In this document: piece by piece, positions 20,118 through 28,785 of the stretch
How positions within the stretch are numbered: the stretch's first letter is position 1
How the letters are laid out: each line of letters begins with the position of its first letter
Assembly: GCA_963811885.1 (NCBI GenBank)
Contig: CAWETB010000012.1
Span: 310,001-374,000 of the forward strand
Source: Gaiellasilicea sp963811885
Lineage (GTDB): Bacteria; Actinomycetota; Thermoleophilia; Gaiellales; Gaiellaceae
Reading direction: 5' to 3'
Length of the DNA: 64,000 nt
The notes under the pieces: model-generated
What the model was told of the DNA's origin: nothing
Seen by the model: the letters and a program-made list of their open reading frames with translations, nothing else
Databases searched by the model: none
Made by a program: the position numbers and the translations under genes

Positions 20118-21922
20118 GCCGGGATCGCCGCGGCGGCCGGCCAGGCGGCGCCGATGCCGAGCTCGTCCGCGAGCGCGCCCACGACGTCCGGGTCGAACTG
20201 GCTGCCGGAGCAGCGCGCCAGCTCGGCGATCGCCTCGTCGTCGGTGAGCCGGCCGCGGTAGACGCGGTCGGACGTCATCGCGTCGTAGGCGTCGGCGACG
20301 AAGATGATCCGGGCGCCGAGCGGGATGTCCTCGCCGCCGAGCGCGTCGGGATAGCCGGTGCCGTCCCAGCGCTCGTGGTGATGGAGGACCCAGTCGGCGA
20401 CGGGGTCGACGCCGAGGCTCTCGAGCATCCGGTAGCCGATCTGCGGATGCCGCTCGAGCACGAGCCGCTCGGTCTCGGAGAGCGGGCCGGGCTTGCGCAG
20501 GATCTCCTCCGGAATCGCGAGCTTGCCGAGGTCGTGCAGGCTGGCCGCGAGGCGCGTCAGCTCGATCTGCTCGCGGTCGACGCCGAGACGGGTCGCGATC
20601 CGGGCGGCGAGATCGGAGACGCGCTCCGAGTGCGAGCCCGTGTACGCGTCGCGTGCGTCGACGGCCTTGGCGAGGCTTGCGGCGGCGCGGAAGCGGGCGG
20701 CGCGGTCGGGGCCGGCGGCGAGCCGCTTCAGCTCCGCGATCTCGACCACGTCCGGCCGGTAGACCCGCGTCTGGTTCTTGCCGTACTCCTTCGCCCAGTA
20801 GAGAGCGCTGTCGGCGCGGCGCACCAGCTCGTCGCGCCCGACGTCCTCGGCGGGGGCGGTGGCGATGCCGGCGCTGACGGTGACCGGGCCGGCAGGCGGC
20901 AGGTCGGCGCCCGAGATCCGCTCGATGATCGACTCGGCCGCGATCCGCGCGCCCTCCTCGTCGCGGCCCGGCAGCAGGATCGCGAACTCGTCGCCGCCGA
21001 GCCGGAAGGCCTCGCCGCCCTGGCGCAGGTTCGTGGCCAGCTGGGCGAGCACCTTGTCGCCGGCGGGATGGCCGAAGCGGTCGTTGATCTTCTTGAAGTC
21101 GTCGATGTCCACGAGGCAGAGGCTGAGCGGATAGCCCTGCGCCTGCGAGTCGGCGAGCTCGCGCTCGAGCCGGTCGTGGAAGTGGCGGTGGTTGCCGAGC
21201 TGGGTGAGCGGGTCGGTGAGCGCCAGGCGCATCGCGCGCAGCTCACGGAAGGTCGAGCGCTGGTAGAGGGCGATCGCGAGCAGCGGCCCGACAAGAGCGC
21301 CCGACAGGAACGGCGAGCGCTGCCAGAGGATCACCAGCATCAGCGCCGCGGAGGCCATCAACGCGAACGGCATGCTCGTGGCCGCGATGCTCGTCCGCGC
21401 GACCGTCCGGAACGGCTTGTGCGCGCTGACGCCGACCACGAGGCTGATCAGGATCAGGTTGACGGTGTAGAAGGCGAAGGCGGCGAGGACGACCTGTGCG
21501 AAGACGAGCTCAGCGCCGTCGCCGCGCACCGGCAGGATCGTCGCGCCTGCGACGGCGGCGGCGATCGCCATCACGGCCGCGTTGTAGACGACGCGGATCG
21601 GCGGGCGATGCTCGAACAGGTGCATGATCGGCGCCGCCATGCCGACGACGACGCCGGCCTGCCAGCCGTAGAGCACGATCGCGGCGGTGCAGAAGACGAA
21701 GCCGAGCGAGACGCCGCCGGTGTCGATCCCGTCGAGCGGGACCGGGTAGCGCTCGGCGAGCGTCGACGCCGCCAGCAAGCCGGCGATCCCGGCCATCGTC
21801 GCCAGGTCTCGCGGTGCGACGGCGAACGAGACCGCGGCCGCAGCAGCGACCACGAATCCCAGCAGCCCGACCGGCAAGACGACCGCCGCGAGCCGCGGGG
21901 GGAGTTTCCCCCACGGACTCAT
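20114..21922 (-). CDS. Membrane GGDEF plus HD-GYP cyclic-di-GMP protein
   Basis: Bifunctional c-di-GMP protein, 602 residues from ATG 21922. About seven N-terminal membrane helices (from LAAVVLPVGLLGFVVAAAAA) make a likely membrane sensor. A diguanylate cyclase domain follows with an intact GGDEF (FRLGGDEFAILLPG) and LTDPLTQLGNHRHFHDRL. The C-terminal HD-GYP phosphodiesterase has HDLGKLAIPEEIL and HHHERWDGTGYPD (GTGYP for canonical GSGYP). Both catalytic motifs look active, so the protein could make or degrade c-di-GMP depending on signal. It is preceded by a 35-residue membrane peptide 8 bases upstream and converges with modC. Confidence 0.93.
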   Translation of the reverse strand: MSPWGKLPPRLAAVVLPVGLLGFVVAAAAAVSFAVAPRDLATMAGIAGLLAASTLAERYPVPLDGIDTGGVSLGFVFCTAAIVLYGWQAGVVVGMAAPIMHLFEHRPPIRVVYNAAVMAIAAAVAGATILPVRGDGAELVFAQVVLAAFAFYTVNLILISLVVGVSAHKPFRTVARTSIAATSMPFALMASAALMLVILWQRSPFLSGALVGPLLAIALYQRSTFRELRAMRLALTDPLTQLGNHRHFHDRLERELADSQAQGYPLSLCLVDIDDFKKINDRFGHPAGDKVLAQLATNLRQGGEAFRLGGDEFAILLPGRDEEGARIAAESIIERISGADLPPAGPVTVSAGIATAPAEDVGRDELVRRADSALYWAKEYGKNQTRVYRPDVVEIAELKRLAAGPDRAARFRAAASLAKAVDARDAYTGSHSERVSDLAARIATRLGVDREQIELTRLAASLHDLGKLAIPEEILRKPGPLSETERLVLERHPQIGYRMLESLGVDPVADWVLHHHERWDGTGYPDALGGEDIPLGARIIFVADAYDAMTSDRVYRGRLTDDEAIAELARCSGSQFDPDVVGALADELGIGAAWPAAAAIPA

Positions 21923-21930
21923 CGCGGTCC

Positions 21931-22038
21931 TTACCAGCCCCAGGTGAAGCTGTCCCAGCCCCAGTTTCCGATCGCCGTGGCGAGAGCCACGAGCGCAATC
22001 AGAACCCCGACGAGGCGGCCATTCCTCCACTGCAACAT
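21931..22038 (-). CDS. Trp-rich single-span membrane peptide (35 aa)
   Basis: Very small gene with a good ribosome-binding site (AGGGAGG) upstream of ATG 22038. The product starts MLQWRNGR, has one hydrophobic span (LVGVLIALVALATAIG) and ends in an aromatic tail, NWGWDSFTWGW. Its stop codon region (TAAGGA) probably supplies the ribosome-binding site of the c-di-GMP gene 8 bases on, so the two are likely co-translated. I know no function. A role in membrane sensing with the GGDEF/HD-GYP protein is inference from coupling. Confidence 0.65.
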   Translation of the reverse strand: MLQWRNGRLVGVLIALVALATAIGNWGWDSFTWGW

Positions 22039-22160
22039 TTCCGTGCCCTCCCTGTTGCGGATCAGGTCGTCAGACCTCGGAATGATGAATGTCGCTCTGG
22101 GCCCCGTAATCCCTCGAAAAGGTGATTTCACGTGTGCCGAGTCACAAGTGGCGCCCGGGC

Positions 22161-22166
22161 TAGGCT
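22161..22166 (+). promoter_or_regulatory. Putative leaderless -10 (TAGGCT)
   Basis: TAGGCT ends six bases before the ATG at 22173 and matches the hexamer and spacing seen before pccB. Confidence 0.5.
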
Positions 22167-22172
22167 TCGCCG

Positions 22173-22316
22173 ATGGCGGCGACGATCGAGCCCGAGCCGA
22201 CCGAGGAGGAGCGCGAGGCGATCCTCGCCGCGCTCGCCCGGCCCGCTTCGGCGGAGGACGGCTGGGCGTCGGCGGCCCTCGCCGAGGGCGTCGAGGAGGG
22301 CGAGCTCGACCCGTAA
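22173..22316 (+). CDS. Small acidic protein, possibly acyl-CoA carboxylase epsilon-like (47 aa)
   Basis: The product begins MAATIEPEPTEEEREAILAA, then an Ala/Glu-rich stretch ending GVEEGELDP. The EPTEEEREAI...AL pattern resembles the short epsilon subunits of actinobacterial acyl-CoA carboxylases, but the match is too short to be sure. A TAGGCT hexamer six bases upstream supports the start. No carboxylase gene is adjacent (the nearest are at 14352 and 24259). Confidence 0.5.
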   Translation: MAATIEPEPTEEEREAILAALARPASAEDGWASAALAEGVEEGELDP

Positions 22317-22349
22317 CCACTTCGCGGCCGGCGCCGTTAGAGAAGCACG

Positions 22350-22520
22350 ATGTGCTGCCGCTGTGGAGACCACCCCGCCCGCTCCGCCGAGGAGCCGTTC
22401 TGCCCGATCTGCGTGATCTCGATCAAGGTCGAGGTCGCCCGCGGGCTGACCCAGCTCGCCGGCTATCTGAACGCCTGGGCCGCCTTCGGCGACTGGTGCA
22501 GCGAGCGCCAGACCGCCTGA
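22350..22520 (+). CDS. Small zinc-ribbon-like protein (56 aa)
   Basis: The product starts MCCRCGDHPARSAEE and carries a second cysteine pair in FCPICVISIKVEV, a likely zinc ribbon or half-finger. The rest (LTQLAGYLNAWAAFGDWCSE) is helical. It lies 33 bases after the small acidic gene and may be co-transcribed. Function unknown. Confidence 0.55.
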   Translation: MCCRCGDHPARSAEEPFCPICVISIKVEVARGLTQLAGYLNAWAAFGDWCSERQTA

Positions 22521-22574
22521 GGGCGCGACTGTTTGCTGATCGACTTCTCGCTCGCGGAGTGGGATGATCGGGCG

Positions 22575-23693
22575 GTGGTGCGTGGGTCGCTTGCGGCGAC
22601 GGCTCTAACCGGCCTCTGTCTGGTCGCGATCGCGCCGAGCGCGACTGCCCGGCCGGCCGCAACCTTACTGTCGAAGCCCCAGGCGGTCGCCGCCGTTCGC
22701 GCCGTTCTGCGGATGAAAGCGTCGGTATGCGGACTCCGGATCGGGCGGGTCACGGCGACGCGGGCAACGATCGGCTGGCGCGTGACCGCCCAGACCTCGG
22801 GGAGGGTGAGTGGGCTGTCTCGCTGGAGCGTCGGCAGCAAGCCGGCCCCGATCAATGCGCTCGCGCGCAGGATCGCCGCAGGATGTCCCGCACCCAAGCC
22901 CCCTCAGCAGCCTCCGGTTCCGCCAACTCCGGCACCTGGTGCCCCGGCGACCTACGTCTTCGGCTCGCAGTTGAGCGCGTCGCAGCAGGCGCTCGTGCGG
23001 CGCGGGCTCGATGCGGGTGCGCGGCTCTACCGCTCGACCCTGGGGCGCGAGCTGCCGGCGTTCACCGTCTGGGCACACACCGACGTCGAGGAGCTGATCG
23101 CCGCCTATTCCGCGAACGTGCCGACGTCCCCGGAGAACGCGCGGGCACTCTGGTCGGGCGGGCAGGTCGGACACGCGACCCTCCGGCAGGTCTGGCTCGG
23201 CCCGCCCTGGTTCGCATCGGGGCCGGATTTCAACCAGCTGAAGATCGCGGCGCACGAGGCGTTCCACCTGCTCCAGTACGAGGTCATCGGTCAGCGCGCG
23301 ATGAGCGTCTCGGGGCTGGACGAGGTTCCGCAGGCGGGGCCGTGGTGGCTGCTGGAGGGAAGTGCCGAGTACTTCGCGTACCTCGCCGTCGTCGCAGACG
23401 GTGCCACGACGCTGGGAAGCGTGCGCTCACGCTGGATCGGCTCGGCGAGAGCGTCCGGGGCGACGCTCGTCGCGCTCTCGACGTTGCGGGGCCAGCGCGA
23501 GACCGGTGGCGCCTACGACATCTACGCGCTCGCGAACGAACTGCTGCTGCGCGACCGCGACCCGAGGCTGACGTTCGCCTACCTGGAGGCGATCGCCCGC
23601 GGCGTCGAGTGGCACGAGGCTTTCTCGTCGAACTTCGGCCGCACCTTCGACGCCTTCGTCGCTGAGTTCGAGGCGTACCGCCGCACGGCGTAA
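22575..23693 (+). CDS. Secreted HExxH (gluzincin-type) putative metallopeptidase
   Basis: Exported protein of about 372 residues. The start is uncertain: GTG at 22575 or 22578 gives a classical signal peptide (VRGSLAATALTGLCLVAIAP), while TTG at 22533 would add an acidic leader. After a Pro-rich linker (PKPPQQPPVPPTPAPGAP) comes a globular domain with the zinc motif AAHEAFHLLQYEV and, about 70 residues on, the third ligand motif WWLLEGSAEYFAYL. This HExxH...E arrangement is that of gluzincins such as the peptidase MA families. Substrate unknown. Confidence 0.7.
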   Translation: MVRGSLAATALTGLCLVAIAPSATARPAATLLSKPQAVAAVRAVLRMKASVCGLRIGRVTATRATIGWRVTAQTSGRVSGLSRWSVGSKPAPINALARRIAAGCPAPKPPQQPPVPPTPAPGAPATYVFGSQLSASQQALVRRGLDAGARLYRSTLGRELPAFTVWAHTDVEELIAAYSANVPTSPENARALWSGGQVGHATLRQVWLGPPWFASGPDFNQLKIAAHEAFHLLQYEVIGQRAMSVSGLDEVPQAGPWWLLEGSAEYFAYLAVVADGATTLGSVRSRWIGSARASGATLVALSTLRGQRETGGAYDIYALANELLLRDRDPRLTFAYLEAIARGVEWHEAFSSNFGRTFDAFVAEFEAYRRTA

Positions 23694-23696
23694 GCG

Positions 23697-24233
23697 TCAG
23701 GTCGTACCGCGTAACAGTCGCGGCGCCGACCTGGCGTAGTCGAGCCCCGACACCCAGGTGAGCACGAGCGCCACGAGCAGCGCCCACCAGGCGATGCTGT
23801 CGTCCCAGGCACCGGCGGCTGCGAAGCCTCCGAGCGCGGCGGCAACCGCCTGCGCCCAGGTCTTCAGCTTGCCGAGATCGCGGGCGGCGATCACGACCCC
23901 GCGCTCCATCGCGGCCAGGCGCAGGCCGGAGATGAGGATCTCGCGCGCCACGATCGCAGCCACCATCCAGGCCGGCCAGATCCCGTCCTCGATCAGCATC
24001 ACGAGCACTGCGAGCACGAGCACCTTGTCGGCGATCGGGTCGAGGAGCGAGCCGAGCGGCGAGGTGACGCCCCGGCGCCGCGCGATCCGGCCGTCGAACC
24101 AGTCGGTCGCCATCGCGACGCAGAAGAGCGCGGTCGCCCAGTACTCGTTGTTCGGGAAGTCCCACGCGTAGAGCAGCACCACGAGCGGCACCGATGCGGC
24201 GCGGGCGACGGTCAACTGGTCGGGCAGCGTCAC
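23697..24233 (-). CDS. pgsA: CDP-diacylglycerol-glycerol-3-phosphate phosphatidyltransferase
   Basis: Integral membrane enzyme making phosphatidylglycerol phosphate, 178 residues. The CDP-alcohol phosphotransferase signature is complete: DWFDGRIARR followed by GSLLDPIADK. Several membrane helices surround it. I chose GTG 24233 (VTLPDQLTVARA), which matches the usual short N-terminus and has TATTCT ten bases upstream. ATG 24260 would overlap the divergent carboxylase start. Another CDP-alcohol transferase of the same family remains possible. Confidence 0.85.
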   Translation of the reverse strand: MTLPDQLTVARAASVPLVVLLYAWDFPNNEYWATALFCVAMATDWFDGRIARRRGVTSPLGSLLDPIADKVLVLAVLVMLIEDGIWPAWMVAAIVAREILISGLRLAAMERGVVIAARDLGKLKTWAQAVAAALGGFAAAGAWDDSIAWWALLVALVLTWVSGLDYARSAPRLLRGTT

Positions 24234-24243
24234 GGCTTCCGTG

Positions 24244-24249
24244 AGAATA
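24244..24249 (-). promoter_or_regulatory. Putative leaderless -10 (TATTCT)
   Basis: TATTCT ends ten bases before the GTG at 24233 and supports the shorter pgsA start. Confidence 0.5.
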
Positions 24250-24258
24250 CGCGGCGCC

Positions 24259-26027
24259 ATGGCCCTTCCCTCGAAAGTGCTCGTCGCGAACCGCGGCGAG
24301 ATCGCGGTCCGGATCTTCCGGACCCTGCGCGAGCTCGGCATCGGCTCGGTCGCCGTCTACTCGGAGGCCGACCGCGACGCCGTCCATCCGCGCGTCGCCG
24401 ACGAGGCATATCCTGATCGGGCCAGGCCCGGCCGCGGAGAGCTATCTCGTCGGCGAGAGGATCCTCGATGCGGCGCGGCAGGCGGGCGCGGAGGCGATCC
24501 ATCCGGGCTACGGCTTCCTCGCCGAGAACGCCGCGTTCGCACGCGCCGTCGAGGATGCCGGCCTGATCTGGATCGGGCCGCCCAGCTCGGCGATCGAGCT
24601 GATGGGCTCGAAGACGGAGGCGCGCACGGCGATGCAGGCAGCCGGCGTGCCGATCATCCCGGGCGCGACCGACCCGGTCGAGACGGTCGCGGAGGTGCTG
24701 CGGCTCGGCGACGAGGTCGGCTACCCGCTGATCGTGAAGGCGGCGGCGGGCGGCGGCGGCAAGGGGATGAAGCTCGTCGCGTCCCCCGACGAGGCCGAGC
24801 GCGCGTTCGAGTCGGCCCAGCGCGAGGGCGAGAAGTACTTCGCCGACGGCCGCGTCTACGTCGAGCGCTACCTCGAGGATCCGCGCCACGTCGAGGTGCA
24901 GGTGCTCGCGGACGCGCACGGGAACGTGATCCACCTCGGCGAGCGCGACTGCACGATCCAGCGCCGCCACCAGAAGCTGATCGAGGAGACGCCGTCGCCG
25001 GCGGTCGACGCGGAGCTGCGCGAGCGGATCGGGCAGATCGCGGTCGACGCCGCCCGAGCGGCCGGCTATCGCTCCGCCGGCACGATCGAGGGGCTGCTGA
25101 CCGCGGACGGCTCCTACTACTTCATGGAGATGAACACGCGGATCCAGGTCGAGCACACGGTCACCGAGGAGGTGACCGGAATCGACCTCGTGCGCGAGCA
25201 GGTGCTGATCGCGGCGGGTGAGCCGCTCTCGATCCGACAGGAGGACGTCGTTCCTGCGCGGCCATTCGATCGAGTGCCGGATCAACGCCGAGGACGTGTC
25301 CAGCGGCTTCCTGCCCGCGCCCGGGCGGATCACCGCCTATCGCGAGCCGTCCGGCCCCGGTGTCCGCGTCGACTCCGGCGTGGTCGCCGGCTCCGAGATC
25401 AGCGGCCTCTACGACCCGATGATCGCGAAGCTGATCGTCCACGGCGTCGACCGCGAGCACGCCCGGATGCGGATGCTCCGCGCGCTCGACGAGTTCGAGA
25501 TCGGCGGCCTGCCGACCCTGCTGGGCTTCCACCGCGCGCTGCTCTCGCATGCCGAGTTCATCGAGGGAGGCACCGGGCACGGCCTCGTCGAGTCCGAGGA
25601 GCTGGCGGCCCTGGCGGAGGAACTGACGCGTGAGCCCGCGGCGGAGGCCGCGGCGTCGAACGGCCGCGTGCGCCCGCGCGCGACGGCGGTCGAGGTGGGC
25701 GGCCGCCGCTACGACGTCACCGTGCTCGAGCCCGAGCCGCCCTGGGTCGAGCTCGCGCGCCGCCGCCGCGAGCGCGAGGCATCCGGCCGCGGCGGCGCCG
25801 GCAGCGACTCCGTGGTCAGCCCGATGCAGGGGACGGTGCTCAAGGTCGACGTCGCCGCCGGGGACGAGGTCGAGGCCGGCGCCGTGATCTGCGTCGTCGA
25901 GGCGATGAAGATGGAGAACGAGATCGCAGCGCACCGGGCCGGAACCGTGACGGACATCTCGGTCGCGCCGGGCGACGCCGTCGCGAGCGGGCAGGTGATC
26001 TGCCGTGTCGTCGCCGACGAGGCCTGA
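24259..26027 (+). CDS. Acetyl/propionyl-CoA carboxylase alpha chain: biotin carboxylase plus carrier domain (two frameshifts)
   Basis: Biotin-dependent carboxylase subunit, about 588 residues. The N-terminal biotin carboxylase domain starts VLVANRGEIAVRIFRTLREL, with the ATP-grasp glycine loop AAAGGGGKGMKLV, the motif HLGERDCTIQRRHQKLIEE and FMEMNTRIQVEHTVTE. The C-terminal carrier domain has the biotinylated lysine in VVEAMKMENEI. Frame changes near 24413 and at 25253-25254 (one extra C each) interrupt it. It pairs functionally with the carboxyltransferase at 14352, unlinked by 8 kb. Confidence 0.92.
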
Positions 26028-26907
26028 CTCGGCGAAGCCGCTCTGCGCGGAGATGAGCCGCGCCCACGCGGAGTCCCTCCATGCGACCGCGAGCCGCGTC
26101 GACACCTGGATCCTGATCGAGTACCGCGGCCTCTGGGCGCACGACGCCGTCGACGGCTCGACGCTCAGCGGCGCCCTGAAGGCCCATCTCGTCGCCGAGC
26201 GCGTGCGGCTGCCGCACGCCCGCATCCTCTTCGTCCGTCGCTCCGAGCGGCGCAGCGGCGACGGGCTCCTCGCCTTCTTCGCCCGGTCGACGCCGAGCGA
26301 GCGCGAGCTCCGCTGCATCGAGCTCGAGCGTCACGACGACCTGATCGGGCTCGACCTCGCGACGGCCGGCCGCTCGGTCGACCATCCGCTCTTCCTCGTC
26401 TGCACGCACGGCAAGCACGACCGCTGCTGCGCCAAGTTCGGCCGGCCGCTCTACGACGCGGTGCGCGAGCAGGTCGAGGACGGCTGGGTGTGGCAGTCCT
26501 CGCACGTCGGCGGCGACCGCTTCGCCGGCAACGTCGTCGTCCTCGACGACGGCGTCTACTACGGGCGCGTCGAGCCGTCGGACGCCTGGCCCGTGGTCGA
26601 GGCGGCGCTCGAGCGCCGCGTCCACCTCCCGCTCTACCGCGGCCGCTCCGCCTACGGCTTCGCCGCGCAGGCGGCTGAGATCGCGGTGCGCGAGACGACC
26701 TCGTTGCTCGGCCTCGACGACGTTCACGTGCGTTCGATCGCCGGTGACGGCGAGGGCTGGCGCGCCGACGTCGATGCGGTTGGGACGGGCTACGACGTCG
26801 ACGTGCACGTCGAGGAGGGCGCACCGACCCACCTCACCTGCTCGACGACCCGGCTCAGCCGCCCGAAGCGCTTCGTCGCAGGAACCCCTCGCGTACGAGG
26901 CGCCTGA
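26005..26907 (+). CDS. Suc_Fer-like (sucrase/ferredoxin-like) thioredoxin-fold protein
   Basis: About 300 residues from GTG 26005, overlapping the carboxylase end by 23 bases. The diagnostic region FLVCTHGKHDRCCAKFGRPL holds the cysteines characteristic of this family, with SHVGGDRFAGNVVVLDDG downstream. Members have a thioredoxin-like [2Fe-2S] ferredoxin fold; the physiological role is not established. Its 3' end overlaps the convergent JmjC gene by 53 bases. Confidence 0.82.
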   Translation: MSSPTRPDSAKPLCAEMSRAHAESLHATASRVDTWILIEYRGLWAHDAVDGSTLSGALKAHLVAERVRLPHARILFVRRSERRSGDGLLAFFARSTPSERELRCIELERHDDLIGLDLATAGRSVDHPLFLVCTHGKHDRCCAKFGRPLYDAVREQVEDGWVWQSSHVGGDRFAGNVVVLDDGVYYGRVEPSDAWPVVEAALERRVHLPLYRGRSAYGFAAQAAEIAVRETTSLLGLDDVHVRSIAGDGEGWRADVDAVGTGYDVDVHVEEGAPTHLTCSTTRLSRPKRFVAGTPRVRGA

Positions 26908-28148
26908 CGAGCACGAGGCGGCCCGCGTCGTCGAGCTCTCCCGGCAGCTCGGAGACGCGGAACGGCGACTCGGTCGTGACGAGGAATTCGAGCTCCGGTG
27001 CGAGCCGGTCCGGGAAGCGGAGCGTCCTGCCCTCGAAGGAGAGCGTCGTCCCGTCGAGATCGGCGATCACGGTGTCGCGCCGCTCCAGCTCGGTGTCGCC
27101 GGTGAGCGTGTCGAGCGCCCGCAGCTCGGAGAGCTGACCGTCGAGGATCGGGCGTCGGGTGTCGACGAAGCGCGCCCGTGCGCGCGCCCGGACGGCGTCG
27201 GCGTCGAGCGTCGGCAGCTCCGGCGGCTCCTCGGCGTCGATCGTCTGCCGGAACGCAAGCTCGTTCTCGGCCTCGTCGAGCTCGGCCCGCGCCTCGTCGA
27301 CCCAGCGCCTGACGTTGATGCCGACCGTGATGTGGAGCGAGTCCTCGTCCGAGGTCAGCGCCTGATGGAGCCAGCCGCGCGGCAGGTAGAGCGTGTCGCC
27401 GGCGCGCAACGTCACGTCCTGCACGGGCTCGGCCGGCTCACCGAGCGCCGAGCGGTAGCGCTGGTTCTTCAGCGGCAGCTCCAGCACGGGCTCGTAGACG
27501 AGCCAGCGCTTCGAGCCGGCGACCTGGAGCGAGATCACCTCGTGGGTGTCGTGATGGACCGGCAGGCCCTGTGAGCCCGCCGGCGTGTAATAGGCGTTCG
27601 CCTGCACCGGATGGCCGAAGAACGCCTCGAGCCGGCGGCAGTAGCGGGCGAGCGGCAGCCAGTTGTGGTGCAGCCCCTGGAGCACGATCGTCGCCCCGCG
27701 CTCGAACTCCTCGAGCACCCGGGGCACGTCGGCCACGCCCGTGAACGGCGATGGGCGCCAGGAGAGGTCGGTCGTGTACCCGCTGACGGTCTCGCCCGCC
27801 TTGACGAGCCGGAATGCAGGCAGCCGGATCCCCGACTCGGTGATCAGCCGCTCGACGTCCCGCGTGGAGAGGAGGTCGTCGAAGCGTCCTTCCTCGCCAC
27901 GCGGAACGATGAGCGGCTGTCGCTCCCAGTACTCCGCGAGGAACCGCTCGACCTCGAACGGCTCGACCGCGCGCCCGAGAGCGGCGGAGCTACGCGGCGT
28001 CCGAGTCGGAGTCGTCCGCGTCGGCGTCGCTCGAGTCGCCATCGGTCGTGTCCGTGTCGTCGCCGTCGGCGTCGTCGGTCGTCTGCGTGATCTCGCCGTC
28101 CTCGACGGTGAGGATCTCGTCGTCGGTGAGCGTCGTGGTCTCGTCCAT
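26855..28148 (-). CDS. JmjC/cupin-4 oxygenase with acidic N-terminus (probable frameshift)
   Basis: Probable Fe(II)/2-oxoglutarate oxygenase of the cupin-4/ribosomal-oxygenase type. The core has the metal motif GLPVHHDTHEVISLQVAGSK and the distal histidine YLPRGWLHQAL, preceded by EYWERQPLIVPRG. The core frame opens at ATG 28042, which has no ribosome-binding site. An upstream frame from ATG 28148 has a strong one (AAGGAGGAGC) and encodes an acidic segment beginning MDETTTLTDDEILTVEDGEI, ending in Asp/Ser/Thr repeats at 27990. Removing one base near 27993 fuses the two in frame, so I annotate one gene of about 430 residues. The alternative is an independent 52-residue peptide overlapping the oxygenase. 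Confidence 0.75.
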
Positions 28149-28189
28149 TGCTCCTCCTTGGCGGCTGGACTTCAGAGCGGCGGACGTTA

Positions 28190-28744
28190 CTACAGGTGGT
28201 ACGCGTGATCGGTGAACCAGACGACGCGCTTGAACTCGTCCGGCGCGTCCTTCTCGCCGACGAACGTGCCGAAGACGACGCGGACCCAGCTGCCGTCGAC
28301 GAGCGATCCCGGCGCGCTCATCGTCGTCCGCCAGGTCTGGCCCGGCTGCAGGAACGTCGGCGGGGCGGGATCGAGCTCGACCGCGCGTCGGATCGCCGGC
28401 AGCACACCCTGGCGATTCGCCTCCTGGACCGTCTTCAGGTCACCCGTGGGAAAGAGCATCAGGCCGAAGCTGTAGTCGCCGGGGCCGGTCTCGATCTCGA
28501 ACCGGAGGTCGGTGTGGTTGGTGACCGCGATGCGGGCCGACCAGCCGTCGAGGGTGACGGCGAGCGTCTCGACCTCGAAGACGAGCCGCTGGCCGATCCG
28601 CGTGGGATGAAACTCACGCCAGTTGAGCTCGGCGCGCTGCGGCTCGGCCGCGTGCACCGACACCGCCGGGCGGCTGCCGGTGTCGGCCGTGCCGCAGCCT
28701 CCCAGCGCGAGGGCGAGCGCGAGCAGGGCGATGGTTCGGCGCAC
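28190..28744 (-). CDS. Hypothetical lipoprotein
   Basis: About 184 residues from GTG 28744: VRRTIALLALALALGGCG is a lipoprotein signal with lipobox LGGC. ATG 28768 would add eight residues, but a TACATT hexamer lies six bases before the GTG. The mature protein is beta-rich in appearance (LVFEVETLAVTLDGWSARIA) and reads like a small extracellular DUF4352-type immunoglobulin-fold domain. That assignment is weak. Divergent from sucC. Confidence 0.6.
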   Translation of the reverse strand: MRRTIALLALALALGGCGTADTGSRPAVSVHAAEPQRAELNWREFHPTRIGQRLVFEVETLAVTLDGWSARIAVTNHTDLRFEIETGPGDYSFGLMLFPTGDLKTVQEANRQGVLPAIRRAVELDPAPPTFLQPGQTWRTTMSAPGSLVDGSWVRVVFGTFVGEKDAPDEFKRVVWFTDHAYHL

Positions 28745-28750
28745 CCGGCC

Positions 28751-28756
28751 AATGTA
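28751..28756 (-). promoter_or_regulatory. Putative leaderless -10 (TACATT)
   Basis: TACATT ends six bases before the lipoprotein GTG at 28744. Confidence 0.45.
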
Positions 28757-28769
28757 CGCAGTGTTCATC

Positions 28770-28775
28770 TAGACT
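28770..28775 (+). promoter_or_regulatory. Putative leaderless -10 (TAGACT)
   Basis: TAGACT ends ten bases before the TTG start of sucC at 28786. Confidence 0.5.
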
Positions 28776-28785
28776 CGCCGTCGCT

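Noticed and set aside
18317..22567. A 1,416-codon plus-strand frame covering modB, modC and the GGDEF region
   Set aside because: Only parts of it match modB and modC. The rest is antisense to the GGDEF/HD-GYP gene and arises from lack of stops in GC-rich DNA.
24234..24341. Longer pgsA start at ATG 24260 or upstream
   Set aside because: It would overlap the divergent carboxylase start in the same CCATGG. GTG 24233 fits family length and has TATTCT ten bases upstream.
27990..28148. Acidic 52-codon frame as a free-standing modified-peptide precursor
   Set aside because: A single extra base, as at many other sites here, explains it as the N-terminus of the oxygenase. Kept only as the second explanation in the findings.
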